Of a DNA stretch of 64,000 nt, positions 41,690 through 50,982 are shown piece by piece. The stretch is from the NCBI GenBank assembly GCA_017461425.1, contig JAFTXY010000012.1, positions 1 to 64,000 on the forward strand. The letters run 5' to 3'. The notes below the pieces were generated by a model. It did not search any database. It had not been told where the DNA came from and worked only from the letters and a program-made list of their open reading frames with translations. Within the stretch, counting starts at the first letter, position 1; every line of letters starts with the position of its first letter. The stretch comes from Candidatus Gastranaerophilales bacterium (lineage in GTDB: Bacteria > Cyanobacteriota > Vampirovibrionia > Gastranaerophilales > Gastranaerophilaceae). Position numbers and translations under genes: made by a program.

Positions 41690-42655
41690 ATGAGTACTTG
41701 GGTTTACATTTTAAAAAGAATATTATCAAGCATTCCGATACTTTTTATCGTGTCATTGATAAGTTTCTTTTTAATCCGACTTTCATCAGTTGACCCTTTG
41801 GCTCAAATGAAATTAAATCCTGCAATTAGCGAAGAAACCATTCAAAAAGAGACAAAAAGATTAGGTCTTGATAAACCAATAATTGTTCAATATGGTTTGT
41901 GGGCTAAAAATTTTATATCCGGCAATATGGGATATTGCACAGATAACACAAAAGTTTCGACCAAAATTAAAGGCAGAATTTTAAATACATTACTTCTATC
42001 TTCTTTTGTAATTTTTACAAGCTGGTTAATAGCTATTCCACTAGGGGTTTTAGGAGCTGTTTTTTATAATTCTATATTTGATAAAATTTTAACAATTTTA
42101 TCAAGTGTTGGTATGGCGATACCATCATTCTTTTTTGCTATTTTGGCTCTTTTGTTTGCTCAAAATACCGGATGGTTTCCGCTTGGTGGTTTAACTAGCA
42201 TTAATTTTAGTGAGATGACTCTTTTTTCAAAAATTATTGATGTATTATGGCATTTAATTTTACCTACTTTTGTTTTAACAACAATATCTTTATCCTCTCT
42301 TACTCGTCAAATGCGAGCAAACTTGCTGGATGTTCTAAATTCTGAATATGTAAAATTTGCGCACGCAAAAGGGTTGTCTAAAACAAAAGTTATTATAAAA
42401 CATGCCCTAAGAAATGCTATTAATCCTATAATCACTTTATTAGGATTTGAGTTTGCAGGTTTATTATCAGGGGCTGCTTTGACTGAATATGTTTTGCAAT
42501 ACCCAGGACTTGGAAGATTGGTTTTAGAAGCAGTTATGCAGTCTGATATTAATTTAATTATGGCGAGTCTTATGATGGGTGCTGTAATGTTAATCATTGG
42601 CAATATTATTGCTGATATATTATTAAAACTCACTGATCCGAGAGTGAGGGTTTAA
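41690..42655 (+). CDS. Peptide/nickel ABC transporter permease (DppB/OppB type)
   Basis: This 321-residue inner-membrane protein has six predicted helices and the usual start Y-I-L-K-R-I-L-S-S-I-P-I-L-F. The T-x-x-L-G-L-D-K-P-I-x-x-Q-Y segment near 55-70 and the EAA loop E-Y-V-K-F-A-H-A-K-G-L-S near 222-233 are typical. It pairs with the downstream permease (overlapping TAATG). No substrate-binding protein or ATPase gene is near, so those must be encoded elsewhere and the substrate (peptide, nickel or other) is unknown. Confidence 0.9.
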   Translation: MSTWVYILKRILSSIPILFIVSLISFFLIRLSSVDPLAQMKLNPAISEETIQKETKRLGLDKPIIVQYGLWAKNFISGNMGYCTDNTKVSTKIKGRILNTLLLSSFVIFTSWLIAIPLGVLGAVFYNSIFDKILTILSSVGMAIPSFFFAILALLFAQNTGWFPLGGLTSINFSEMTLFSKIIDVLWHLILPTFVLTTISLSSLTRQMRANLLDVLNSEYVKFAHAKGLSKTKVIIKHALRNAINPIITLLGFEFAGLLSGAALTEYVLQYPGLGRLVLEAVMQSDINLIMASLMMGAVMLIIGNIIADILLKLTDPRVRV

Positions 42656-43725
42656 TGATTAAATTTTCTGATTTTTTTTATAAATTAAAGAATGACAAAA
42701 TTCCTTTTTTTGCTTTTATTGTATTATTTATTTTGTATTTTTTAATTTTGTTTGCTGATTTTTTTGCAATTTATCCGTCAACTTATTCAAATAGAAAACT
42801 TGCATATCAACCACCAAGCAATATTTATCTTATAAATAAGGATAATAAAATAGTTCATCCTTATACTTATAATTTTAAAAAAACATTTAATAATGAAACT
42901 CTAACAATCGAATACCAACAAGATAGAACACAAAAGTATAAAATAAAATTATTTGGAAAAGGTTATGAATATAAATTATTTGGTATTTTCAAAACAAATA
43001 TTCATTTAATTTCTAAACCTGATGATTGCAATTTGTTTTTATTGGGAACTGATATTAATGGACATGATGTGTATTCAAGATTGTTTTTTGGTGGTCAGAT
43101 ATCTTTAACCATTGGATTTTTGGCTTTGTTGATATCTTTTCCTTTGGGTGCTATTTATGGAGGAATTTCAGGTTATTTTGGCGGTATTATTGATAAGATT
43201 TTAATGCGTATCTCGGAAGCTATTATGTCAGTCCCTAGTTTTTATATTTTGATTATTCTAGCTTCAATTCTTCCATCTAATATGACCTCAAAGCAAAGAT
43301 TTGCCTTGATTACTGCAATTCTTGCGTTTATTGGTTGGGCGGGTTTTTCCCGTGTTGTTCGTGGTATGGTTTTATCAATTAAAAATCAAGACTATGTAAA
43401 AGCTATTGAAACAATCGGAGCTAGTAGAAAAAGAATAATCTTAAAACATATATTACCTCAGACATCAAGCTATATTATTATCGCCATGACGTTATCTGTT
43501 CCTTCTTATATTTTATCTGAATCAGGTTTGAGTTTTTTAGGACTTGGCATTCAATTACCCGATGCAAGCTGGGGAAATATGCTTCGTGAGGCTCAGGAGT
43601 TTGCAAACATAATTTATCGACCTTGGCTTTTGACACCTGGATTTTTAATTTTTATTGCAGTTTTGTCTTTTAATGTATTGGGAGATAAGATTAGAGATAT
43701 ACTCGATCCAAAAACTTTAAAATAA
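42655..43725 (+). CDS. Peptide/nickel ABC transporter permease (DppC/OppC type)
   Basis: This 356-residue partner permease has the first helix near 20-40, then a roughly 75-residue periplasmic insert before the common L-G-T-D-I-N-G-H-D-V-Y-S-R-L segment near 125-138. The EAA loop reads D-Y-V-K-A-I-E-T-I-G-A-S near 245-256. The end is G-D-K-I-R-D-I-L-D-P-K, typical of the family. Its start overlaps the DppB-type stop by one base. The long first loop resembles that of some DppC/YejE proteins. Confidence 0.9.
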   Translation: MIKFSDFFYKLKNDKIPFFAFIVLFILYFLILFADFFAIYPSTYSNRKLAYQPPSNIYLINKDNKIVHPYTYNFKKTFNNETLTIEYQQDRTQKYKIKLFGKGYEYKLFGIFKTNIHLISKPDDCNLFLLGTDINGHDVYSRLFFGGQISLTIGFLALLISFPLGAIYGGISGYFGGIIDKILMRISEAIMSVPSFYILIILASILPSNMTSKQRFALITAILAFIGWAGFSRVVRGMVLSIKNQDYVKAIETIGASRKRIILKHILPQTSSYIIIAMTLSVPSYILSESGLSFLGLGIQLPDASWGNMLREAQEFANIIYRPWLLTPGFLIFIAVLSFNVLGDKIRDILDPKTLK

Positions 43726-43735
43726 GGAAATTAAT

Positions 43736-44437
43736 ATGCTGGAAAATTTTGATTTAAATACAAACTTAACAATACTTTTTAGGATTACGTTAGCTGTTTT
43801 GTTAGCTTTTATTCCTGGATTAGAAAGAGAGTTAACAGGTAAATTTGCTGGTTTAAGAACGCATATTTTGGTTTGTTTGGGCGCCTGTGTTTTTACAATT
43901 ATTTCAATATATGGCTTTAAAATGCATATTGCAGTTGATATTGTGGGAACAAATGACCCAGCTCGTATTGCAGCCCAAGTTATTACAGGGATTGGTTTTA
44001 TTGGTGCTGGTACTGTAATGCGACATGGAAGCAATGTTTTTGGTATAACCACTGCTGCAACTCTATGGATGTGTGCCGCTATTGGTATGTCTTGTGGATG
44101 CGGACAGTATGTTGCTGCGTTGGTTGCATCCTTAGCTACATTAATTGTTTTAATTTCAATTAGAAGATTAGAAAAGAACTTCTTGGCTAAAAAGAAAATA
44201 TTTTATACATTATATGAAGTAACTCTAAGCGCTTCTATTAATGAATGTGATACTATTGAAGATATTATTAATACTCAATTTAAAAAAGTTTACAAGTACA
44301 ATAAAAAATTATTAAACAATAATGAATTAAAGTTTAGTGCAGTTGTTTCTACTAAAAAGAATTTGAAAGAAATAAATCAAACATTTAGAGAAGTAAATAA
44401 TATAGAATCTATTGAAATTAGAGAATATTATGACTAA
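43736..44437 (+). CDS. MgtC/SapB-family membrane protein
   Basis: This 233-residue protein has the MgtC N-terminal membrane domain: R-x-x-L-A-V-L-L-A-F-I-P-G-L-E-R-E near 14-31, G-L-R-T-H-I-L-V near 40, and the strongly conserved I-T-G-I-G-F-I-G-A-G-T-V-M near 83-95, then T-T-A-A-T-L-W. The C-terminal 90 residues form a soluble ACT-like domain. MgtC proteins modulate Mg2+ starvation responses, ATPase activity or virulence. AAGGAA is the ribosome site. The last 8 bases overlap the next gene. Confidence 0.88.
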   Translation: MLENFDLNTNLTILFRITLAVLLAFIPGLERELTGKFAGLRTHILVCLGACVFTIISIYGFKMHIAVDIVGTNDPARIAAQVITGIGFIGAGTVMRHGSNVFGITTAATLWMCAAIGMSCGCGQYVAALVASLATLIVLISIRRLEKNFLAKKKIFYTLYEVTLSASINECDTIEDIINTQFKKVYKYNKKLLNNNELKFSAVVSTKKNLKEINQTFREVNNIESIEIREYYD

Positions 44438-45698
44438 GAAAAATAAATTTAAATATATAAAAGAATATTTAATAACAATGCTTGTTTGCAGCTTAATTGT
44501 TGTAGCAATTAGTTTTTGCGTAGAATTGGAATTATTATTTAGAACTGAATTAAAAGTAAATGAACAAGAATTAAACACAGATAATTTATCAAAATTTTGC
44601 ACAATTGAAGAATTAGAAAAAAGACTTGCGCAAGAACCAACAAATTACGCTATAAATATTCGTTTAGCAATGATTTATGAATCGTTGCATAAATATGCAA
44701 AAGCAAATGAATATTATCAAAATGCCTTAAAGCTTTCTGGTAGATCAAATTATTCACTATATTCTTATGCAATGTTTTGTGCTAAAAGAGGTTTGTACGG
44801 TATTTCGTCTGCATTAGCTGAAGAAATAAAGGGAACTAATTTAAAAACCATTCAATATAGGGCAAAAATATATGATGCTATTGGTGATAGTCTTTATAAT
44901 GCCAATGATTATTCTGCGGCTTCTAAAGCTTATCAGGTTGCATATAAATATGCAAAAAATATGAACGATAGAGACAAATATTCTGATATTAAATCTAAAT
45001 TTGCTAATTCTTATGCAAAATCTGCTGATTTGCATATGGAAAAAGCAATGATTCAAGAAGCAATTTTAGATTTAGAAAATTCTTTAAGAATTAAAAAGAA
45101 TGCATTAGCAAGCTATAAACTTGCATTGATTTATAAAGATATAGATAAAGTAAAAGCTCAAAAGCATATGCAAGATGCTTTTAGGGCAAATCCTTTTATC
45201 GTTAATCCTTATATTTATAATTCTTTATTTGAAGATTTAATCGAAGATGCTAAATTGACTGGTAATCAAAATGCGCTTAATTTGTATTCAGTTAAATATG
45301 AAATATTTAAAAAACAAATTACAAGATCTTATGTCTATAAAAATGATATTTTAATTGACAATTCATATATTTCTCATCAAAAGAAAATGTTTTCTGATGA
45401 TGATAAATATGTTTTGATTTTTGATTTAAAAAATAACACAAAATTTACAATTGATGAATTGCATATTGAAATCGAGCTGTTTATAAATTCAAAAAGATAT
45501 GTTTTAAATAAAAAAATAATTTCATATAAAAATCCATTAGATGCGTATGATATTATGCAAAAAGTTACTATTGAATTACCCAATGATGTTGGTTTTATCA
45601 ATGTTAAAGATAAAAATGACATTACTGCAAAATATTTTGTAAAGAAAACAAAAAAAGCACCTTGGACTATGGCAAAAATTGAATTCTTAAATTTTTAA
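44430..45698 (+). CDS. Membrane-anchored TPR protein
   Basis: I place the start at the ATG at 44430, which overlaps the MgtC stop. The 422-residue protein has a basic N-terminus and one membrane helix (about 15-35). TPR-like repeats cover about 58-250. A C-terminal beta-rich domain ends at residue 422. The topology suggests a periplasmic or extracytoplasmic TPR scaffold. Coupling to mgtC suggests joint expression; no motif ties it to a specific function. Confidence 0.75.
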   Translation: MTKKNKFKYIKEYLITMLVCSLIVVAISFCVELELLFRTELKVNEQELNTDNLSKFCTIEELEKRLAQEPTNYAINIRLAMIYESLHKYAKANEYYQNALKLSGRSNYSLYSYAMFCAKRGLYGISSALAEEIKGTNLKTIQYRAKIYDAIGDSLYNANDYSAASKAYQVAYKYAKNMNDRDKYSDIKSKFANSYAKSADLHMEKAMIQEAILDLENSLRIKKNALASYKLALIYKDIDKVKAQKHMQDAFRANPFIVNPYIYNSLFEDLIEDAKLTGNQNALNLYSVKYEIFKKQITRSYVYKNDILIDNSYISHQKKMFSDDDKYVLIFDLKNNTKFTIDELHIEIELFINSKRYVLNKKIISYKNPLDAYDIMQKVTIELPNDVGFINVKDKNDITAKYFVKKTKKAPWTMAKIEFLNF

Positions 45699-45763
45699 CT
45701 GTACTTCTTTGTGTGCTTGTGATATTTTTTAAATAGGTTAATATCTCAAAAAATTGGAGAAAC

Positions 45764-48262
45764 ATGAGAGTACACGAATTAGCAAAAGATTTAAATATAA
45801 CTTCTAAAGAATTAATTGAAAAAGCAAATGCTGCACTTGGTTTATCATTAAAATCCCACAGTTCTACTGTTGGCGATTCTTATATTGATAAAATCAAAGC
45901 TCTTTATAAAAAAGATGAAAAGCCTGCAATCAAACCAAAAGCTTTTATTGTTAAAAAACAAAAGCCGGTTGAAGTTCAAGAACAGCCAAAAGAAGAAATT
46001 AAATCTGAACCAGTTATTAAAACAGTTTCAAAACTAGAAATTGTTAGAACTGCTCCAAAACCACAATTTGTTAAACAAGATAAACCTAAGCAAGTTGTTA
46101 AAGTGCAAGCTGATTCTGTTTCTCAAAAACCAGAGCAACCCAAAAAACAATCTGTTGATAATTCAACAGATAAATTATTGAACATGTCTTTAACTAGAAA
46201 GAATTTTGCAAAGCAAAATGATGTTAAAGAAGAAAAGCAAGAGAAAAAAACAAAAGAAAAACCTCAAAAACCTGCACAAAATCAAGCGCCAGCTGCACCT
46301 ATAAAAAGACATATCATTTCTCAAGATATGTATAATAATCAAGGCAGAGGTAATAAGAAAAAGAAAAAAGAACACGGATATAATAATAAACAAGAAGAAC
46401 AAGAAAGAATTAGTTTAGAAAAAGCAGTTCAAAATAAACACAAAAAACATGTTCAAGAAGTTGCTGCTGTTGAAGAGGTTACATCTGTTGTTATTGATAA
46501 ACCAATGACAGTTGGTGAATTATCAGATAAAATCAAAAAAACTCCAGCTGAAATTATCAAGTTTTTAATGCTTGAAGGCATTATGGTAACTGTAAACACT
46601 CCAATTGATACAGAAACTTCAAAAAAAGTTGCTCAAAATTTCAATTTGGAAGTTTTGGAAGAAGATATTGAAGCGTTTATTGCCCAAGAAGAAGAAAAAG
46701 AAGGTGTTAATAAATATCTTTTAAATGCAAAAGAAGAAGATATTATTAAACGTGCTCCAGTTGTTACTGTTATGGGTCACGTTGACCATGGTAAAACTAC
46801 ATTATTAGATTCAATTCGAGCTTCAAAACATAAAATTGTTCATACCGAGGTTGGCGGAATCACTCAGAGCATCGGTGCTTATACAGTTTGGTTGGATAAA
46901 AAGAAAATTGTGTTTATCGATACACCTGGTCACGAAGCATTTACACAAATGCGTTTACGTGGCGCACAATCAACTGACGTTGCAGTATTGGTAGTTGCTG
47001 CTGATGATGGTGTTATGCCTCAAACTGTTGAAAGTATTTCTCATGCTAAGTCTGCAGGCGTTCCAATTATTGTTGCTGTAAATAAATGTGATAAGCCAGA
47101 AGCTAATCCTGATAAAGTTCTACAAGAATTAATTGAACACGGTTTAATTCCTGAAAAATGGGGCGGAGATACAATTTGTGTTCCAGTTTCTGCTTTACAA
47201 AAAACTGGTATTGATGAACTATTAGAATATATTTTATTAGTTTCTGAGATGCAAGAATTGAAAGCGGTTGAAAAATGTCCTGCAACTGGTGTTATTATCG
47301 AAGCAAATCTTGATAAAGGTAAAGGTCCTGTTGCAACAATGCTTGTTCAAAATGGTACTCTTAAAGTTGGCGATTCAATCGTAGCGGGTACTGTTGGTGG
47401 TAAAGTTAGAGCATTATTAGATGACTCTGGTCGTCGTGTTAGAACCGCAGGTCCATCTACTCCTGTTGAAATTTTAGGATTGAACGAAGTTCCACAAGCA
47501 GGTGATATTTTTGAAGTTGTTAAAAACGATAAAGAAATGAAAACAATCGTCAATGAAAGAAAACAACAAGAAAGATCAACAAGACTTGATGCTATGACTG
47601 CTGCACACGTACAAAAAGAAGCTATGGCTGCAGAAAATCAAGTTACCAATTTAAATTTAATTATTAAAGCTAATACCAATGGTTCAGCAGAAGCAGTTTC
47701 TCATGCTATTCAAAATGTTAAATCATTAAAAGTTGTTCCAAAAATTGTACACGTTGGCGTAGGTGACATTTCTGAAGCTGATGTTATGCTTGCTAGTGCA
47801 TCAAATGCAATCATACTTGGCTTTACTGTTAAGGAAGATACAAATGCGCTTCTATCAGCCCAAAAAGAAGGCGTAAAAATTAAAAAGTATGATATTATCT
47901 ATCAAGTCTTAGAAGATATTGAAAAGACGATGCTTTCATTATTATCGCCTGAAATTGAAGACGTTGAGCTCGGCAAAGCGGAAGTTAGAGCCGTATTTAC
48001 TGTTGGAAAAACAACAAGAATTGCTGGATGTTATGTTCTTGAAGGAAAAATTGTTCGTTCAAAAACTGCTCGCTTGTTAAGAAATGGTGAAGAAATATTT
48101 AAAGGTGAAATTGACCAATTAAAACGTTTCAAAGACGACGTTAAAGAAGTTAAGGAAGGTTTTGAATGCGGTATTTCATTCTCTAAATTCAATGATATTC
48201 AAGAAGGCGATATTATTGAAGTTTCTACTACTAAAGAAATCGAACCCCAAACACTTATATAG
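45764..48262 (+). CDS. infB: Translation initiation factor IF-2
   Basis: This 832-residue GTPase positions initiator tRNA on the 30S subunit. An IF2-N segment (R-V-H-E-L-A-K-D-L-N-I-T-S-K-E) is at the start. A long Lys/Glu/Gln linker follows and then a second IF2-N region near 245-300. The G domain has G338-H-V-D-H-G-K-T345 (P loop), D-T-P-G-H-E, and N-K-C-D. C-terminal domains end the protein. GGAG precedes the ATG. It heads an infB-rbfA-truB run, a common bacterial order. Confidence 0.97.
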   Translation: MRVHELAKDLNITSKELIEKANAALGLSLKSHSSTVGDSYIDKIKALYKKDEKPAIKPKAFIVKKQKPVEVQEQPKEEIKSEPVIKTVSKLEIVRTAPKPQFVKQDKPKQVVKVQADSVSQKPEQPKKQSVDNSTDKLLNMSLTRKNFAKQNDVKEEKQEKKTKEKPQKPAQNQAPAAPIKRHIISQDMYNNQGRGNKKKKKEHGYNNKQEEQERISLEKAVQNKHKKHVQEVAAVEEVTSVVIDKPMTVGELSDKIKKTPAEIIKFLMLEGIMVTVNTPIDTETSKKVAQNFNLEVLEEDIEAFIAQEEEKEGVNKYLLNAKEEDIIKRAPVVTVMGHVDHGKTTLLDSIRASKHKIVHTEVGGITQSIGAYTVWLDKKKIVFIDTPGHEAFTQMRLRGAQSTDVAVLVVAADDGVMPQTVESISHAKSAGVPIIVAVNKCDKPEANPDKVLQELIEHGLIPEKWGGDTICVPVSALQKTGIDELLEYILLVSEMQELKAVEKCPATGVIIEANLDKGKGPVATMLVQNGTLKVGDSIVAGTVGGKVRALLDDSGRRVRTAGPSTPVEILGLNEVPQAGDIFEVVKNDKEMKTIVNERKQQERSTRLDAMTAAHVQKEAMAAENQVTNLNLIIKANTNGSAEAVSHAIQNVKSLKVVPKIVHVGVGDISEADVMLASASNAIILGFTVKEDTNALLSAQKEGVKIKKYDIIYQVLEDIEKTMLSLLSPEIEDVELGKAEVRAVFTVGKTTRIAGCYVLEGKIVRSKTARLLRNGEEIFKGEIDQLKRFKDDVKEVKEGFECGISFSKFNDIQEGDIIEVSTTKEIEPQTLI

Positions 48263-48271
48263 GAAATAAAC

Positions 48272-48622
48272 ATGTCATTAAGAAATGAAAGAGTACGCAA
48301 GGCATTAATGAGGGAAATCTCTGATATTATTTTCAGAGAAATAAAGGATCCGCAAATTTGTGGAATGGTTTCTATTACAGATGTTGATGTTTCATCTGAT
48401 AATTCTGCTGCACGTGTTTTTTATAGTGTTTTTGGTGATGATGAAGTTAAACAAAAGACTTCTAAAGCGCTTGAGCGCCATGTCGGTCAAATTAGACATG
48501 AAGTTGGAAAAAGAATTCGTTTAAGAAAGACACCGACATTGCTTTTCATTTTAGATGATTCGCTAGAACATGGTGCTAAAATGATGGATTTGATTGGCAA
48601 AATTGAACGTGGCGAAATATAA
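48272..48622 (+). CDS. rbfA: Ribosome-binding factor A
   Basis: This 116-residue KH-like protein helps mature the 30S subunit and 16S 5' end. It has R-N-E-R-V-R-K-A-L-M-R-E-I near 3-15, I-K-D-P-Q-I near 25, V-S-I-T-D-V-D-V-S near 36, and the late R-K-T-P-T-L-L-F-I-L-D-D-S-L-E-H-G. It sits 9 bases after infB and overlaps the truB start by one base (TAATG), the classical arrangement. Confidence 0.95.
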   Translation: MSLRNERVRKALMREISDIIFREIKDPQICGMVSITDVDVSSDNSAARVFYSVFGDDEVKQKTSKALERHVGQIRHEVGKRIRLRKTPTLLFILDDSLEHGAKMMDLIGKIERGEI

Positions 48623-49464
48623 TGTATTTTCTTAATATAAATAAGCCAAAAGGAATTACATCTTTTGATGTGGTTAGAGTTCTGCGAAAAAAACTTGGAA
48701 TAAAACAAATTGGACATTCTGGAACATTAGATCCTTTGGCATCCGGTGTTATGCAAGTTGCCGTTGGAAATGCGACAAAATTACTCGATTATCTTGATTC
48801 TGATAAAGAATATATTGCATCTATTAAATTTGGTTATGTTTCAACAACATTTGATGAAGAAGGAGAGAAAACTTTTGTTTCAAAACCTGATTTTAATGTG
48901 GATAAATTAATTGAAACCATGAATTCTTTTTTAGGCAAGACAAAACAAATTCCACCTAAATATAGTGCCATAAAAGTGAATGGTAAAAAATTATGTGATA
49001 TTGCACGAAAAAATCCCGATAATGATATTGAAATTGCATCTCGTGAAATTGAAATATATTCTATTGAGTTAATTGAATTTCATAATGATTTTGCAAAAAT
49101 AAAAGTTTTTTGTAAAAAAGGGACTTATATTCGTTCTTTGGTTAATGATATCGGACAAAAACTTGGCTGTGGTGCTTATATGACAGATTTGATTCGTACT
49201 AAAGCTGGTAATTTTATGATAGAAAAAGCTGATTTATTAGATTCTGATAATTATTCTAATTTAAATCCGCTAGATGTACTTAATTTGTCAAAATATGAAT
49301 TATCTAATGAAGAATACGGTAAAATAATGAATGGGAATTTTATTGGTAATAAAGGTGGGTTTATAAATTCACCAATTTTATTAACAAAAGATTACAAACT
49401 TGTATCAGTTGCAATTTTGTCTGATAATTTAATTAAGCCAAAAAAAACTTTCAAAGGGGAATAA
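48622..49464 (+). CDS. truB: tRNA pseudouridine-55 synthase
   Basis: This 280-residue enzyme makes pseudouridine 55 in the T loop of tRNAs. It has K-P-K-G-I-T-S-F-D-V near 7-16, the catalytic G-H-S-G-T-L-D-P-L-A-S-G near 33-44 (Asp), the P-P-K-Y-S-A-I-K-V-N-G segment near 112-122, and G-T-Y-I-R-S-L near 169-175. The last 60 residues are a divergent PUA-like end. It is coupled to rbfA. Confidence 0.95.
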   Translation: MYFLNINKPKGITSFDVVRVLRKKLGIKQIGHSGTLDPLASGVMQVAVGNATKLLDYLDSDKEYIASIKFGYVSTTFDEEGEKTFVSKPDFNVDKLIETMNSFLGKTKQIPPKYSAIKVNGKKLCDIARKNPDNDIEIASREIEIYSIELIEFHNDFAKIKVFCKKGTYIRSLVNDIGQKLGCGAYMTDLIRTKAGNFMIEKADLLDSDNYSNLNPLDVLNLSKYELSNEEYGKIMNGNFIGNKGGFINSPILLTKDYKLVSVAILSDNLIKPKKTFKGE

Positions 49465-49465
49465 A

Positions 49466-50083
49466 ATGAATACTTTTTTTAAGACATTTTTTATATGTTT
49501 AGTCGTTACTTTTGGATTTTTGGCATATAAATTTTTCTCTATGGCAGGCTATTCCCCAGAATTAACTGTAACTAAATCAAATCCAATCTTTGGAACTCAT
49601 ACAGAAGTTCAAAATGAGGATATATTTGATAATAAAGTAAATGAGAGTGCTGAGCAAAAAAAAGAAGAGGTTATCGAAAAACCAAAACAACAAAAATATA
49701 CTCACACTTGTTATTTTTACTCTGTTAGCGGAAGTTTGACTCCTGTCAACCGTGAATTATCAAAAAAACAAAGCATAGAAAGCGCAATAACTTTATTACT
49801 TAAAGGTCCAACTATTCCAGAAACAAAAAAAGGAATTTATTCTGAAATACCTGCAAATGTTGACTTAATTTCAGTTAAAAGAATTGACAAATCTATTATT
49901 GTTGATTTATCTTCAAATTTTGGTAATGGTGGCGGAACAAAAAGTGTAGAAAACCGTGTTAAGCAATTAGCTAAAACTGTTCGTAATATTGAACCAAATA
50001 AAAATATTTATCTTCATATAAATGGAAAAGAAGTTGAATATCTTGGCGGTGATGGGGTTTATATTAAACAACCTTTAGAATAG
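49466..50083 (+). CDS. Membrane-anchored GerMN-domain protein
   Basis: This 205-residue protein has an N-terminal membrane anchor or signal (about 5-24), a polar linker (35-75) and a GerMN-like domain (about 80-195): S-A-I-T-L-L-L-K-G-P near 107, S-V-K-R-I-D-K-S-I-I-V-D-L-S-S-N-F near 132-147, G-G-G, and V-K-Q-L-A-K-T-V. GerM in spore formers helps engulfment and germination, but the domain is also found in non-sporulating bacteria in peptidoglycan-linked proteins. No sporulation genes are visible. It starts one base after truB. Confidence 0.72.
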   Translation: MNTFFKTFFICLVVTFGFLAYKFFSMAGYSPELTVTKSNPIFGTHTEVQNEDIFDNKVNESAEQKKEEVIEKPKQQKYTHTCYFYSVSGSLTPVNRELSKKQSIESAITLLLKGPTIPETKKGIYSEIPANVDLISVKRIDKSIIVDLSSNFGNGGGTKSVENRVKQLAKTVRNIEPNKNIYLHINGKEVEYLGGDGVYIKQPLE

Positions 50084-50926
50084 TTATATAGCAATGAAGT
50101 TTTTGTTTTTTGCTGTTGCTTTAGTTTTTTTATCATAAGCAATTATTGAGTAACTTTTTGTGTTTATTTGACTTGCCCAAAAGTTTGTTGAGTATGAATT
50201 ATTGGTATTTGGTATAATATTATGCTTGCAATTTGATAGAAAATAAAATTCTTCTCGCCAATCTTTAATATTAATTATTTTGTAATCTATAAATGAATTG
50301 AATTTATTTTCGATTTCTATATTTGTAAAAACATACAATTTGGGTTTTTTAATATATTTATTTAATCTTTTTGTAGCATTGTAAATGAAATCATAATCAA
50401 TCTTATTGTTTTCAATATCATCTTTGTTAAGATAGAGTCCGATTGATTGTGAATTTTGAATATTTTCTAAAATATCATAATTTTTTATAAATTCTAGATT
50501 TTCAAATTCAAATAATTTTTTAATTTCTGGTGTTAAATATTTTATGTCGTCAATTTTAAAATATTTTAAATCGATAATATTGTTTTTTGCTTTTTTCTTT
50601 TTTAATTCTTTTTGTATATTTTTTTCATCTATCAATAATCTTGTTAAAAAATATGATTCTTGTGTGATTTTATTTATTCTAGCGCTTGAAATATAATCAA
50701 TTTTTGCATTAAAATTCGTCATTTTGTTTTCAAATGTTGCTCTTTTTGAAGTTGTATTTTCAAAGCAACATTTTCTATTAGATATTTTTTCAAGAATTTT
50801 TCCGTATGCAATTGATGTAAAATTATCTGCAAAATTATCCTGATATTTAAGTATTATAAGTTCTTGTGTTTCCATGCTTTTCCATAAAAATTCATCGTTT
50901 GTATGATTTACATTTAACTCTAACAT
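50084..50926 (-). CDS. Divergent GT11-like (fucosyltransferase-type) glycosyltransferase
   Basis: This 280-residue protein shows the layout of alpha-1,2-fucosyltransferases of family GT11: an opening strand L-I-I-L-K-Y-Q-D-N-F near 24-33, a helix Y-N-A-T-K-R-L-N-K-Y-I-K-K-P-K-L-Y-V-F near 182-200, and the late Y-F-L-S-N-C-K-H-N-I-I-P-N-T-N-N-S-Y near 227-244. The last block closely recalls C-K-H-x-I-x-x-N-S-T-F-S-W of that family. The donor-binding H-x-R-R-x-D motif is not recognisable (L-Y-L-N-K-D-D instead), so activity is doubtful. It abuts the GerMN gene stop to stop. Confidence 0.5.
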   Translation of the reverse strand: MLELNVNHTNDEFLWKSMETQELIILKYQDNFADNFTSIAYGKILEKISNRKCCFENTTSKRATFENKMTNFNAKIDYISSARINKITQESYFLTRLLIDEKNIQKELKKKKAKNNIIDLKYFKIDDIKYLTPEIKKLFEFENLEFIKNYDILENIQNSQSIGLYLNKDDIENNKIDYDFIYNATKRLNKYIKKPKLYVFTNIEIENKFNSFIDYKIINIKDWREEFYFLSNCKHNIIPNTNNSYSTNFWASQINTKSYSIIAYDKKTKATAKNKNFIAI

Positions 50927-50982
50927 AAATATGCTTTAATTAGGGTTTCTATTGAGAAATATAAACTTAATTTTGAGGATTT

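Noticed and set aside
49466-50083. Evidence for sporulation from the GerMN domain
   Set aside because: No other sporulation gene is present and the domain is known in non-spore-forming bacteria.
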